Below are positions 9,409 through 17,676 of a stretch of DNA of 64,000 nt, piece by piece (positions within the stretch are counted from its first letter, which is position 1; every line of letters starts with the position of its first letter). The notes under the pieces were generated by a model that was given only the letters and a program-made list of their open reading frames with translations, did no database searches and was not told the DNA's origin. The translations under genes and the position numbers were made by a program. Location: the NCBI GenBank assembly GCA_947500525.1, contig CANMSH010000005.1, forward strand, positions 186,001 through 250,000, given 5' to 3'. Source of the stretch: an uncultured Flavobacteriaceae bacterium (GTDB lineage: Bacteria > Bacteroidota > Bacteroidia > Flavobacteriales > Flavobacteriaceae).

Positions 9409-10452
9409 ATGAAAATTGCCAAGCGCATATTTCTTGTTTTATTAATTGTACTTCTACTATTTATAACACATGTTTTTGTTTCTACAGGATATTTTAGAAC
9501 AATCGAAAATTCATTCGATGGATCTGTCCTAAAGCGTATCAAACTTGCAGGCGCTGAAGATATCATGGTAAATACCAATGAAGGATACGCATTAATATCT
9601 GCAACTGCACGGAAAGGTTTACCAAATAAAGAAGAGGAATTTGGAGGTTTGTATTTACTTGATTTAAAAGATGAAATGTTTGGTTTAAAAAAGCTAACAG
9701 CTAACTTTAAAAAGTCTTTTGCTCCCCACGGGATTTCTATGTTTAAAACCGACAGTACTCACAAAGTGATGGTGGTCAACCATACGCCAAACGGGCATTC
9801 TTTAGAAGTTTTTAGGTTACATAAAGAAACCTTAACACATCAAAATACACTAGTAGATGCATCAATCTTTAGTCCTAACGATGTTGTAATGATTGATTCC
9901 AATAGATTTTATTTTACCAATGACCACAAATATACCGAAGGGGTTGGGCGATTGCTTGAAGATTATGCTGGTTTAGCAATTTCAAATGTTATTTATTTTG
10001 ACGGAGAAAATTATAGAGAAGTTGCCGATGGAATCGCGTATGCGAATGGTATTAACTATGACGCTAAGCGCAATTTACTTTACGTTGCGTCTCCTCGAAA
10101 ATTTTTAGTCAAAGTATATTCGCGTAACGAAGATGGATCTCTCGAGTTTATCGAAAATATCGATTGTGGTACAGGAGTTGACAATATAGAGCTTGATTCG
10201 CAGGGTCATCTATGGATTGGATCCCACCCAAATTTACTGCGTTTTGCCGCCTATGCTAAAGGTAAGAAACAAACAGCTCCCTCAGAGATTATTAAAATTA
10301 AGTATCGAGGTACGAATGATTATGACATAGAAATCGTCTATTTAGAAGATGGAAAAACCATGTCGGCATCTACAGTTGCAGTACCATATGAAGATTTGAT
10401 TATTACTGGTAATGTCATGGATCCTAACTTCTTAATACTTCAGCGAAATTGA
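9409..10452 (+). CDS. Paraoxonase/arylesterase-like lactonase, membrane-anchored
   Basis: The protein has 347 residues from the ATG at 9409; an in-frame ATG at 9364 would place 15 polar residues before the hydrophobic helix. Residues 6-24 form an uncleaved anchor or signal. The rest is a six-bladed propeller with residues known from mammalian PON1: calcium ligands E50-D51, N157 (SPND), N213 (ANGIN) and D258-N259 (VDNIEL), and the histidine pair H107 (PHGIS) and H125 (VNH). PON enzymes hydrolyse lactones and aryl esters in a calcium-dependent way. All key residues are present, so activity is likely. The true substrate, perhaps an acyl-homoserine lactone, is inference. Confidence 0.8.
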   Translation: MKIAKRIFLVLLIVLLLFITHVFVSTGYFRTIENSFDGSVLKRIKLAGAEDIMVNTNEGYALISATARKGLPNKEEEFGGLYLLDLKDEMFGLKKLTANFKKSFAPHGISMFKTDSTHKVMVVNHTPNGHSLEVFRLHKETLTHQNTLVDASIFSPNDVVMIDSNRFYFTNDHKYTEGVGRLLEDYAGLAISNVIYFDGENYREVADGIAYANGINYDAKRNLLYVASPRKFLVKVYSRNEDGSLEFIENIDCGTGVDNIELDSQGHLWIGSHPNLLRFAAYAKGKKQTAPSEIIKIKYRGTNDYDIEIVYLEDGKTMSASTVAVPYEDLIITGNVMDPNFLILQRN

Positions 10453-10527
10453 GATAGTTTTAGACATAGATGTTTGATTTTATTTAAAAATAAACGAACT
10501 TAGATAGCGCTACTTAAACAATTTAGG

Positions 10528-11718
10528 ATGAAAAAGACTAAAAAAATGCAAGACTCGAGAAGAAAATTCGTCAAAAATAGTTTGAAAGTTTCGGCGCTAT
10601 TACCTTTGACAACTTTAGGCTTACAAAGTCTTGCTCAAAGTTTCCCCAATGCTACGTTAACAAGTAATAATTCAAAACCATTAGATATATTAATCTTAGG
10701 AGGAACAAGTTTTATAGGACCTCATCAAATAGCTTATGCATTGAAACGGGGGCATAAAATCACAACGTTTACCCGAGGTAAAACAACACCTTCGATATAC
10801 AAGAAAGAATTTGAAAAAGTAGAGCAACTTATTGGAGATAGAGAAGACAATTTAAAAGCCTTAGAAGGTAGAAAATGGGATGTTGTTATTGACAATTCTG
10901 GAAGAAAAGTTGAATGGACCAAAGCCACTGCAGAACTACTCAAGGATAGCGTAAAAATGTACGTTTATGTTTCATCTGTAAGTGTATTTTATCCGTATTA
11001 TAAAGCAAATCTTACTGAAGATATGCCGATTGTTTTAAAAGTTCCTGAAAATTTAGAAGATGAAGATGAAAAGTATACCTATGACTATGGAGTCATGAAA
11101 GCGAATTCTGAGATTACGGCACAAAGTATTTTCGGTGATGACAAAACGCTGGTAATAAGACCTACTTTTATGACAGGTCCCGCCGATAGAACCAATCGGT
11201 TTTTGTATTGGCCTACGCAATTACCAAAAGGAAAAACTGTTATTGTTCCGGGTAAAAAGGAAGATCCCGTTCAATTTATTGATGTGCGTGATGTTGCCGA
11301 ATGGATGATTCGTTTAGTAGAGAACAAAACTTCGGGAATCTTCAACGCCGTTGGTCCAGCCAAAACAATGACTATTCAAGAATTTGCAACTACATCAAAA
11401 CGTACCTTTGAATCTCAATCAAATTTAGTCTACATCGATGATTATGATTTTCTAAAACAGCATCGTTTGAGATACTTAATGCCTTGGGTTCTTGATAGTG
11501 AAAAATATCATGGCATCTCTCGCGTAAGCGCCAGAAAATCTATAAAAAATGGTTTGACTTACAGAGCATTTTCCGCAACTATGAAGGATACTCATGATTG
11601 GTGGTTTTCGAATGCTGTTGATACGAAGCGACGAAATGCATATCAAACCGATAGCAATGCCCTTCATAATCGTCAAAAAGAATTGCTATCAAAATGGAAA
11701 AAACATCGCTCAAATTAA
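10528..11718 (+). CDS. NAD-dependent epimerase/dehydratase-like protein with twin-arginine leader
   Basis: The protein has 396 residues. The leader contains SRRKFVKNS (residues 10-18) followed by a hydrophobic stretch ending at AQS, a typical twin-arginine signal. The mature part is an extended short-chain dehydrogenase: GGTSFIG at 58-64 binds the dinucleotide, and YGVMK (Y187, K191) is the catalytic pair. This fold usually acts in the cytoplasm, so export with bound cofactor by the Tat route is notable. ATG at 10528 and ATG at 10546 are both possible starts. The substrate is unknown, probably a sugar or small carbonyl compound. Confidence 0.78.
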   Translation: MKKTKKMQDSRRKFVKNSLKVSALLPLTTLGLQSLAQSFPNATLTSNNSKPLDILILGGTSFIGPHQIAYALKRGHKITTFTRGKTTPSIYKKEFEKVEQLIGDREDNLKALEGRKWDVVIDNSGRKVEWTKATAELLKDSVKMYVYVSSVSVFYPYYKANLTEDMPIVLKVPENLEDEDEKYTYDYGVMKANSEITAQSIFGDDKTLVIRPTFMTGPADRTNRFLYWPTQLPKGKTVIVPGKKEDPVQFIDVRDVAEWMIRLVENKTSGIFNAVGPAKTMTIQEFATTSKRTFESQSNLVYIDDYDFLKQHRLRYLMPWVLDSEKYHGISRVSARKSIKNGLTYRAFSATMKDTHDWWFSNAVDTKRRNAYQTDSNALHNRQKELLSKWKKHRSN

Positions 11719-11734
11719 TTTAAAACATACTATT

Positions 11735-12106
11735 ATGACACTTGGTAATTTCTCAATAAGTCTCGCTGTTAAAGACATTAATGCGTCAAAAGAATTCTAT
11801 GAAAAACTTGGCTTTACTCAATTTGATGGGAGTCTAGAGCAGCAATATCTAATAATGAAAAATGAGAAGGCCATTGTTAGTTTATTCCAAGGAATGTTTG
11901 AAAATAATATCATTACTTTTAATCCAGGATGGGATGAAAATGCACAAAAGCTTGATCATTTTGATGATGTTAGAACTATTCAACATGAATTACTTCAAAG
12001 TGGAATTAAAATAGAGAACGCAATTGATGAAAGCTCTACAGGGCCAGCTCATATTATGGTGTTAGACCCTGACGGAAATGCTATATTAATTGATCAGCAT
12101 GTATAG
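11735..12106 (+). CDS. VOC family (glyoxalase/bleomycin resistance fold) protein
   Basis: The protein has 123 residues from the ATG at 11735. The longer frame back to 11594 overlaps the end of the preceding gene and has no leader-like content, so it is rejected. It shows the VOC pattern: SLAVKDINASKEFYEKLGF at the start and a closing DPDGNAILIDQ motif, forming two beta-alpha-beta-beta-beta units in a single domain. VOC proteins are metal-dependent lyases, dioxygenases or drug binders. The metal ligands are not clear here, so the activity stays open. It starts 16 bases after the epimerase gene. Confidence 0.75.
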   Translation: MTLGNFSISLAVKDINASKEFYEKLGFTQFDGSLEQQYLIMKNEKAIVSLFQGMFENNIITFNPGWDENAQKLDHFDDVRTIQHELLQSGIKIENAIDESSTGPAHIMVLDPDGNAILIDQHV

Positions 12107-12132
12107 TATATTAATACCCAAAAACAAAGAAT

Positions 12133-13233
12133 ATGGATAATAGACGTACTTGGTTGAAAAAAATTGGTTTAGGCACTTTGGGTCTAGGCGTGAGTCAATA
12201 TGCTTCCTTTGGCCAACCTATGACAGCGGCGATTAAATCAAAAAGTGATGATCAAACGATTGCTTTAAATGCGAATGAGAATCCATATGGTCCATCTCCT
12301 TTAGCACGTATTGCTATGGCTGAGAGTATCAATTCGAGCAATAGATATGGATGGTCTATCAATTCTAAATTGATTTCGACCATTGCTCAAAAAAATGAAC
12401 TCTCAAGAGAACATATTACTTTAGGCGCAGGCTCAACTAAAATTTTAAATCTTGCTTTACTGTATGCTTCAATGAATAAAGGCAGTCTTGTAATGGCCGA
12501 TACTACTTTTGATTTTTGGAAATCTCCTGCCAAAACCTTAGGACTCAATGAAATTAAAATACCACTAACGGCAGATAAAAAACATGATTTAAAAGCCATG
12601 CTCAAGGCAATTGAACCAGATACCCGCATGGTCTATATTTGCAATCCAAATAACCCTACTGGTACCATTTGTGACCGTAACGAATTAGTTTCCTTTGTAC
12701 GGGAAGTCTCAAAAAAAACGCTGGTATTGTTAGATGAAGCCTATATTGAATTAACAGATCAAAAATCTTTAGCTTATTTGGTAACCACTACTAAAAACTT
12801 AATCATTACTAGAACATTTTCAAAGATGTATGGATTGGCGGGAGCAAGAATTGGATATGCGATAGCGCATAAGGCTACTATAAAAAAACTAAAGTCATTG
12901 CAATCTTGGCCTGGTGGAAGTCTTAGTTTGGTTTCTAAGGCTGGAGCACTCGCTTCGTTAAAAGACACAACGTTTCAAAAAGAGACGTTCAATTTAAATC
13001 GAACGGTTCGGGCCTATACGATCAAACAATTGGAGTTACTCAACATTAAATGTATTCCGTCACATACAAATTTTCTTTATTTTTCTCTGGCCAACTATGA
13101 TAAGGACTTTTTTGAACAATTAGAAAATCATGATATACTTGGCACCAGAATTTATGAGGCAAACGGGCAATGGTCAAGGATTACTATTGGAACAATGGAT
13201 GAAATGAAAACATTTATTTCTGCGTTAACATAA
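12133..13233 (+). CDS. PLP-dependent aminotransferase, histidinol-phosphate aminotransferase-like, with twin-arginine leader
   Basis: The protein has 366 residues. Residues 1-30 carry NRRTWLKK and a hydrophobic stretch, a likely twin-arginine signal. The rest is a class I/II aminotransferase close to HisC: NANENPYGPS near 46-55, NPNNPTG at 171-177, DEAY at 201-204 and the PLP-binding lysine K231 in RTFSKMYG. Cytoplasmic HisC has no such leader, so this paralogue probably acts outside the inner membrane on an unknown amino compound rather than in histidine synthesis. It lies 26 bases after the VOC gene, in an operon with the epimerase-like gene. A terminator follows. Confidence 0.8.
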   Translation: MDNRRTWLKKIGLGTLGLGVSQYASFGQPMTAAIKSKSDDQTIALNANENPYGPSPLARIAMAESINSSNRYGWSINSKLISTIAQKNELSREHITLGAGSTKILNLALLYASMNKGSLVMADTTFDFWKSPAKTLGLNEIKIPLTADKKHDLKAMLKAIEPDTRMVYICNPNNPTGTICDRNELVSFVREVSKKTLVLLDEAYIELTDQKSLAYLVTTTKNLIITRTFSKMYGLAGARIGYAIAHKATIKKLKSLQSWPGGSLSLVSKAGALASLKDTTFQKETFNLNRTVRAYTIKQLELLNIKCIPSHTNFLYFSLANYDKDFFEQLENHDILGTRIYEANGQWSRITIGTMDEMKTFISALT

Positions 13234-13240
13234 ATCACCA

Positions 13241-13270
13241 AAAAACCCGAAGAATTTTCTTCGGGTTTTT
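13241..13270. terminator. Bidirectional intrinsic terminator
   Basis: A stem of AAAAACCCGAAGA with its inverted copy TCTTCGGGTTTTT encloses a short T-rich loop. It lies between the convergent aminotransferase and FAS1 genes and has T or A runs on both sides, so it can act on both strands. Confidence 0.85.
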
Positions 13271-13294
13271 GTTACCTCTGCATTTGATTGTCTT

Positions 13295-15472
13295 TTAATG
13301 AGACGGTGGTGATAGCACACCATTAATAACGTGTACTATACCGTTTGAGGCTTCTATATTTGCCAATGTAACTTTGATATGACCATTCAACACTACATCT
13401 CCGTTTATCAATTCAACTGTAACTTGTTCACCTTGTGCAGTTGTTACTGTTTTCTTTTCGATTAAATCAGCTCCGGTGAATTTTCCAGCTGCCACATGAT
13501 ATAACAATACTTCTTTCAAGGCATCTCCTTCTGGAAGTGCACTCAACGCAGCGAACGCATCATTTGTAGGAGCGAAAACTGTAAAAGGTCCATCTCCTTG
13601 TAATGTCTCAACTAAATCTGCGGCAATTAAAGCATCAACCAACGTTGAGAAATTTTCATCTCCTGTAGCGATATCAACAATAGATGGTAATTGAGAACTT
13701 GGTGGAAGCAATACTCCATTAATCACATGAACAATACCATTAGATGCCATTACGTTCGCACCCACAACGGTAATATTACCATTCAATACTACATTACCAT
13801 CAACCAATTCTATTGTTACTTCTTCTCCCTGAACTGTTGTAACCGTTTTCATTTCTACTAAATCAGCTCCAGTGAACTTACCTGCTGCTACATGATATAA
13901 CAGCACTTCTTTCAATGCATCTCCAGAAGGAACAGCATCTAAAGCTTTAAAAGCGTCATTTGTAGGCGCAAATACTGTAAAAGGTCCATCACCTTGTAAT
14001 GTCTCAACTAAATTCGCAGCGGTTAAAGCGTCTACCAAAGTTGAGAAATTTTCATCTCCTGTAGCAATCTCTACTATCGATGGTAGCAACGAGCTTGGCG
14101 GAATTAATACGCCATTAATTACATGTACAATACCGTTAGAAGCCATGATGTTTGCTCCCACTACGGTTACATTACCGTTTAAAACAACATTACCATCTAC
14201 TAATTCTATCGTAACTTCTTCTCCTTGAACTGTGGTAACCGTTTGTTTTTCTAACAAATCTGCTCCTGTAAATTTCCCGGCTGCTACGTGGTAAAGTAAT
14301 ACTTCTTTTAAGGCATCTCCAGAAGGTACAGCATCCAAGGCTTCGAATGCTGCATTTGTTGGTGCAAATACTGTAAATGGCCCATCTCCTTGTAATGTTT
14401 CAACTAAATCTGCCGCACTAAGAGCACCTACTAATGTTGAGAAATTTTCATCTCCTGTAGCAATTTCTACGATAGAAGGTAAGTTTAAGCTTGGCGGAAT
14501 TAATACACTGCTTAATACGTGAATAATACCATTACTTGTACGAATGTTTGCTTGGATCAATTTGACAGTATCATTAATAACAATTTCATTGGCCTCGTTC
14601 AAACTAACATTGATGTTCTCACCAGCTAGCGTTTCAACAATCTCCTCCTTCAATAATTTTTGTGTTCTGAGCTTCTTTCCAACTACGTGATATAATAACA
14701 CTTTTTTTAACGTTTCTCCTTCTGGAATTGCATCTAAGGCACTAAATGCATCGTTTGTAGGTGCCAATACGGTGAATGGCCCTCTGCCCTGCAACGTTTC
14801 AACTAAGTTAGCTTCGCTTAAGGCACTTACTAATGTTGTAAACCTACTATCTCCAGCAACAAAATCAACAATCGTTTTACTAGGAGTAGTTAAACTGGTT
14901 AGATCGGCCTTCCAATCACCAGCACTTAAACCGTTTCTATTAAATAACTTAAATCTACCGTCAAGGTTACCATTTTCATCGGCAACTCCATAACCGTAAA
15001 TAAAATTAGAACGCGATAGTCTTATAATTAAATAGACTATTCCGTCACTTACCCATGCCCCGCGCACAGCAGCTCTGGTTCCGTCTTCTAAGTCTAAACT
15101 TCCTCTAATAATGGCAAAAGAAGCATGAAATAGAGTAAATCTAAGTTTCAAATCACCTTCGAGCTGAACACCACTATCTGGTCCATACTGCGCTTCTGCA
15201 GAAAAGTCATATGTGCGTCTTTCTATTGTTAAAGAAGACTTTGCGTTTGCAGATTTACCATTGGAATCTGCTTCCTCAGTAAGTTCTCCATCAATGGTTT
15301 CTTGAGTCATTGTTTCGATGTCATCGAAACTTATAATTTTTGATTCTATGAATTCAGTTTCATCTATGGCTTGATCGAATTCGAAAACAGAATCTTCGTT
15401 ACATGACGTGACCATAAAAATTAAAAGTAAAATAAATAGTTTGGGCGTTTGGTTTTTGAATAATTTTTTCAT
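13295..15472 (-). CDS. Lipoprotein with four FAS1 (fasciclin) domains
   Basis: The protein has 725 residues. A lipoprotein signal ends at Cys24 (MVTSC), followed by NEDS, which fits surface export. After an acidic linker and a beta-rich domain (about 80-190) come four FAS1 domains at about 198-326, 330-457, 463-590 and 594-721, each with GPFTVxAPTN and GIxHVxxxVL motifs. Domains 2-4 are nearly identical and domain 1 is divergent. FAS1 domains serve in adhesion, and some bind carotenoids (AstaP of green algae). It lies 217 bases downstream of the carotenoid/photolyase operon on the same strand, so a role with carotenoids or light stress is plausible but unproven. Confidence 0.9.
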   Translation of the reverse strand: MKKLFKNQTPKLFILLLIFMVTSCNEDSVFEFDQAIDETEFIESKIISFDDIETMTQETIDGELTEEADSNGKSANAKSSLTIERRTYDFSAEAQYGPDSGVQLEGDLKLRFTLFHASFAIIRGSLDLEDGTRAAVRGAWVSDGIVYLIIRLSRSNFIYGYGVADENGNLDGRFKLFNRNGLSAGDWKADLTSLTTPSKTIVDFVAGDSRFTTLVSALSEANLVETLQGRGPFTVLAPTNDAFSALDAIPEGETLKKVLLYHVVGKKLRTQKLLKEEIVETLAGENINVSLNEANEIVINDTVKLIQANIRTSNGIIHVLSSVLIPPSLNLPSIVEIATGDENFSTLVGALSAADLVETLQGDGPFTVFAPTNAAFEALDAVPSGDALKEVLLYHVAAGKFTGADLLEKQTVTTVQGEEVTIELVDGNVVLNGNVTVVGANIMASNGIVHVINGVLIPPSSLLPSIVEIATGDENFSTLVDALTAANLVETLQGDGPFTVFAPTNDAFKALDAVPSGDALKEVLLYHVAAGKFTGADLVEMKTVTTVQGEEVTIELVDGNVVLNGNITVVGANVMASNGIVHVINGVLLPPSSQLPSIVDIATGDENFSTLVDALIAADLVETLQGDGPFTVFAPTNDAFAALSALPEGDALKEVLLYHVAAGKFTGADLIEKKTVTTAQGEQVTVELINGDVVLNGHIKVTLANIEASNGIVHVINGVLSPPSH
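13310..14881 (-). repeat. Tandem coding repeat of about 396 bases (FAS1 units)
   Basis: Four units encode the FAS1 domains. Units 2-4 (about 14485-13310) share long stretches of nearly identical DNA, for example around TCTCCTTGTAATGT and the ATCTCCTGTAGC segment, while unit 1 has diverged. This points to recent duplication or gene conversion among the last three. Confidence 0.8.
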
Positions 15473-15529
15473 TTGTTGAAATTTAAAATTGAGTTTTTAT
15501 TGTTAACTAAGCTGTTTGATTTATGTTAA

Positions 15530-15543
15530 TTTTGTTTAACTTT
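15530..15543. promoter_or_regulatory. Candidate operator upstream of the FAS1 gene (14 bases shared with the carH promoter)
   Basis: TTTTGTTTAACTTT on the plus strand here is identical to the sequence on the minus strand at 21394-21407 in the carH promoter. It lies 58 bases upstream of the FAS1 start codon. Binding by the CarH-like regulator is inferred from the shared sequence only. Confidence 0.4.
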
Positions 15544-15606
15544 TTAATCAAATAGTTCAACATTTAAATGCTCAATTTTAAAAAAGGTTGCTCCGTATAT
15601 TTTGTG

Positions 15607-15626
15607 TTTAACAAAACTTTAACAAA
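15607..15626. repeat. Direct repeat of 9 bases with 11-base period
   Basis: TTTAACAAA occurs twice, starting at 15607 and 15618, upstream of the FAS1 gene. Both copies contain TTAACA, which fits the TnnACA core reported for 11-base direct-repeat operators of CarH. No TAnnTTTG element is visible for this gene, so promoter recognition may differ. Confidence 0.4.
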
Positions 15627-15689
15627 TCAAATGACTTTTTAAGTGAATCCAGCAAAACTCCAGACATGAGGTTCGTACGGGAAAGAAAC

Positions 15690-16988
15690 CTAGCGAATTA
15701 TATTGTTTTTATAAGTGGTTATCGCACGTTCGCGTGCAAATTTATGTTCAACCATAGGTTTAGGATAGGTGAGCTCATCAAAATCTTTTATCCATGTTCG
15801 AATATAAGTACCATCCTTATCAAACTTATCTTGTTGGGTCATTGGATTAAAAACTCGAAAGTAAGGTGCCGAATCACAACCTGTACCCGCTGCCCACTGC
15901 CAATTACCGTTATTTGATGAAAGATCATAATCGAGTAGTTTTGAAGCAAAATAAGCTTCTCCTTTACGCCAGTCTATTAACAAATGTTTACATAAAAACC
16001 CAGCTGTAATCATACGTACTCTGTTATGCATGTAGCCTGTTTCATTTAATTGCCGCATACCGGCATCTACCATTGGGTATCCGGTTTCTCCTTTACACCA
16101 TTTATCGAAATCTTCGGGAGTGTTGCGCCAAGGCACACCATCATAGGCAGGCTTAAAGTTTTGAGTTACCACTTTAGGAAAATGATAAAGTATAACCTTA
16201 AAAAACTCGCGCCACACCAGTTCGCTCAAAAAAGTAGCATTTCGTTTCATAGATAATGCTACCAATTTTCGAATGCTCACCGTACCGAATCGTAAATGGG
16301 GAGATAAATAAGAAGTCTTATCGACCGCAGGAAAATCTCTATGCGTTTCATAGGCCTCCATGGCATTTAAGACATAAGGTTTAACGACATGCTTACTTCT
16401 AGAAAATCCAATTGAATCAAGTGATGGCATTGGTATATGTGTTGAATAACAATACTCTAATAATTCTCTTTTATAAGCTATTGATTGAAATTCGGTCGAT
16501 TCAAACGTCTGTAACCACCGTTTCTTAAATGGTGTAAAAACTGTATATGGCATACCGTTATCTTTGAGCACCTCATTTTCTTCGAAAATGACATCATCTT
16601 TATAAGTGCTCACGGTTATACCATTATCTTCTAATAACTTCTTTACTAAAATATCTCTTTGAATAGCATAAGGCTCATAGTCTTTGTTGAAGAATACTTC
16701 CTTAATGGTATACTCCTTCAATAACTCCTTCCAAATTGACAGGATATCACCTTTCTTTATGAGTATTGTTTTTCCGAGCGTATTGAGTTCCTCATGAATA
16801 TTAGAAAGTGTTTCATGAATGAATTGAACTCGTCCATCATCTTTAGATAATTCATTCAATATTGCGGTATCAAAAATAAAAATGGGTAGTACTGGCAATC
16901 CACTCTTCAAGGCATGATATAATCCCGTATTATCAACTAGTCGTAAATCTCTACGAAACCAAAAAATTGCAATACTATGCTTTGACAT
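15690..16988 (-). CDS. phrB: Deoxyribodipyrimidine photolyase (class I, cryptochrome family)
   Basis: The protein has 432 residues. The N-terminal photolyase domain (about 5-130) starts with AIFWFRRDLRLVDN. The C-terminal FAD-binding domain carries ELVWREFF, GYPMVDAGMRQL, a TGYMHNRVRM motif, and NWQWAAGTGCD near the flavin. These are the features of class I CPD photolyases, which use blue light and reduced FAD to split pyrimidine dimers. A DASH-type cryptochrome is less likely at this length. It overlaps the cyclase gene upstream by 14 bases and is the last gene of the carotenoid operon, so its expression is tied to pigment synthesis. Confidence 0.9.
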   Translation of the reverse strand: MSKHSIAIFWFRRDLRLVDNTGLYHALKSGLPVLPIFIFDTAILNELSKDDGRVQFIHETLSNIHEELNTLGKTILIKKGDILSIWKELLKEYTIKEVFFNKDYEPYAIQRDILVKKLLEDNGITVSTYKDDVIFEENEVLKDNGMPYTVFTPFKKRWLQTFESTEFQSIAYKRELLEYCYSTHIPMPSLDSIGFSRSKHVVKPYVLNAMEAYETHRDFPAVDKTSYLSPHLRFGTVSIRKLVALSMKRNATFLSELVWREFFKVILYHFPKVVTQNFKPAYDGVPWRNTPEDFDKWCKGETGYPMVDAGMRQLNETGYMHNRVRMITAGFLCKHLLIDWRKGEAYFASKLLDYDLSSNNGNWQWAAGTGCDSAPYFRVFNPMTQQDKFDKDGTYIRTWIKDFDELTYPKPMVEHKFARERAITTYKNNIIR

Positions 16989-17676
16989 GGTGTGAGGGCG
17001 AAGTCTTTTTAAATTTTTCTATTAGTAAAATACTCATGAACAACATATTAAATGCATATCCGATATCTTCTATTGGTATTGTACCAATACGAATTCCTAG
17101 ATTTTCATCATTATTATACCAAACTACTTGTTCTTCGATAAAACTACCAGTGAGTATTCCGTTTACGATGAAAAAAGGAATTAAGATTACAAGAAACGTG
17201 ATATAAAAACTCTGTAATTCTTTATGCTGAGTAATTACGCTAAAGCTCAAAATAACAATCAATAAACTATAGTTATAAAATGTATACGCTTTATCAAAAT
17301 TTATAAGTACCACCACTCCTAATAGAAGGATCAAACCGATTGATATATATGTAGTTGCTTTTCTACTAAGACCAATGTTAGGGAAAAAGTATTTTAAGGC
17401 ATAATGCGTAAAAATACTCGCATACGGAATACAAATAAAAAACAACCATTCTTCAATGGGAAGGTTTATAATATTGACACCTAATAAATACATTTCATTA
17501 AAGCCCCAAACGCCTTGCTCAGTGAAAATAACATCCCAAATAATAAAAATGGTCGCGGTAATTAGAATAGCTAAAAAAACTTGTTTCCACCACTTTATGA
17601 AATACATTTTTTTTTCAAAACTATAGAGTAATGGAATACTCAGTGAAGCAATGTTTAAAAAAAAATAGAGAGACAT
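16975..17676 (-). CDS. crtYcd: Lycopene beta-cyclase, fused CrtYcd type
   Basis: The protein has 233 residues with about seven hydrophobic segments. Two copies of the lycopene cyclase domain (TIGR03462) are fused, each with the signature proline-glutamate motif: LPIEEW at about 72-77 and IPIEDI at about 200-205. The family closes both ends of lycopene to give beta-carotene in the membrane. Its start codon immediately follows the stop of crtZ, and its end overlaps the photolyase by 14 bases, so translation is probably coupled. No acidic residue of the two motifs is missing. Confidence 0.9.
   Translation of the reverse strand: MSLYFFLNIASLSIPLLYSFEKKMYFIKWWKQVFLAILITATIFIIWDVIFTEQGVWGFNEMYLLGVNIINLPIEEWLFFICIPYASIFTHYALKYFFPNIGLSRKATTYISIGLILLLGVVVLINFDKAYTFYNYSLLIVILSFSVITQHKELQSFYITFLVILIPFFIVNGILTGSFIEEQVVWYNNDENLGIRIGTIPIEDIGYAFNMLFMSILLIEKFKKTSPSHHVKA

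Noticed and set aside
13310..14881. Regular repeats that could look like a CRISPR or satellite array
   Set aside because: The repeats are about 396 bases, in frame, and encode FAS1 domains with conserved motifs.
15666..15917. Plus-strand open frame of 83 codons next to the FAS1 gene
   Set aside because: Most of it runs antisense through the photolyase gene; no start signal or family likeness is seen.
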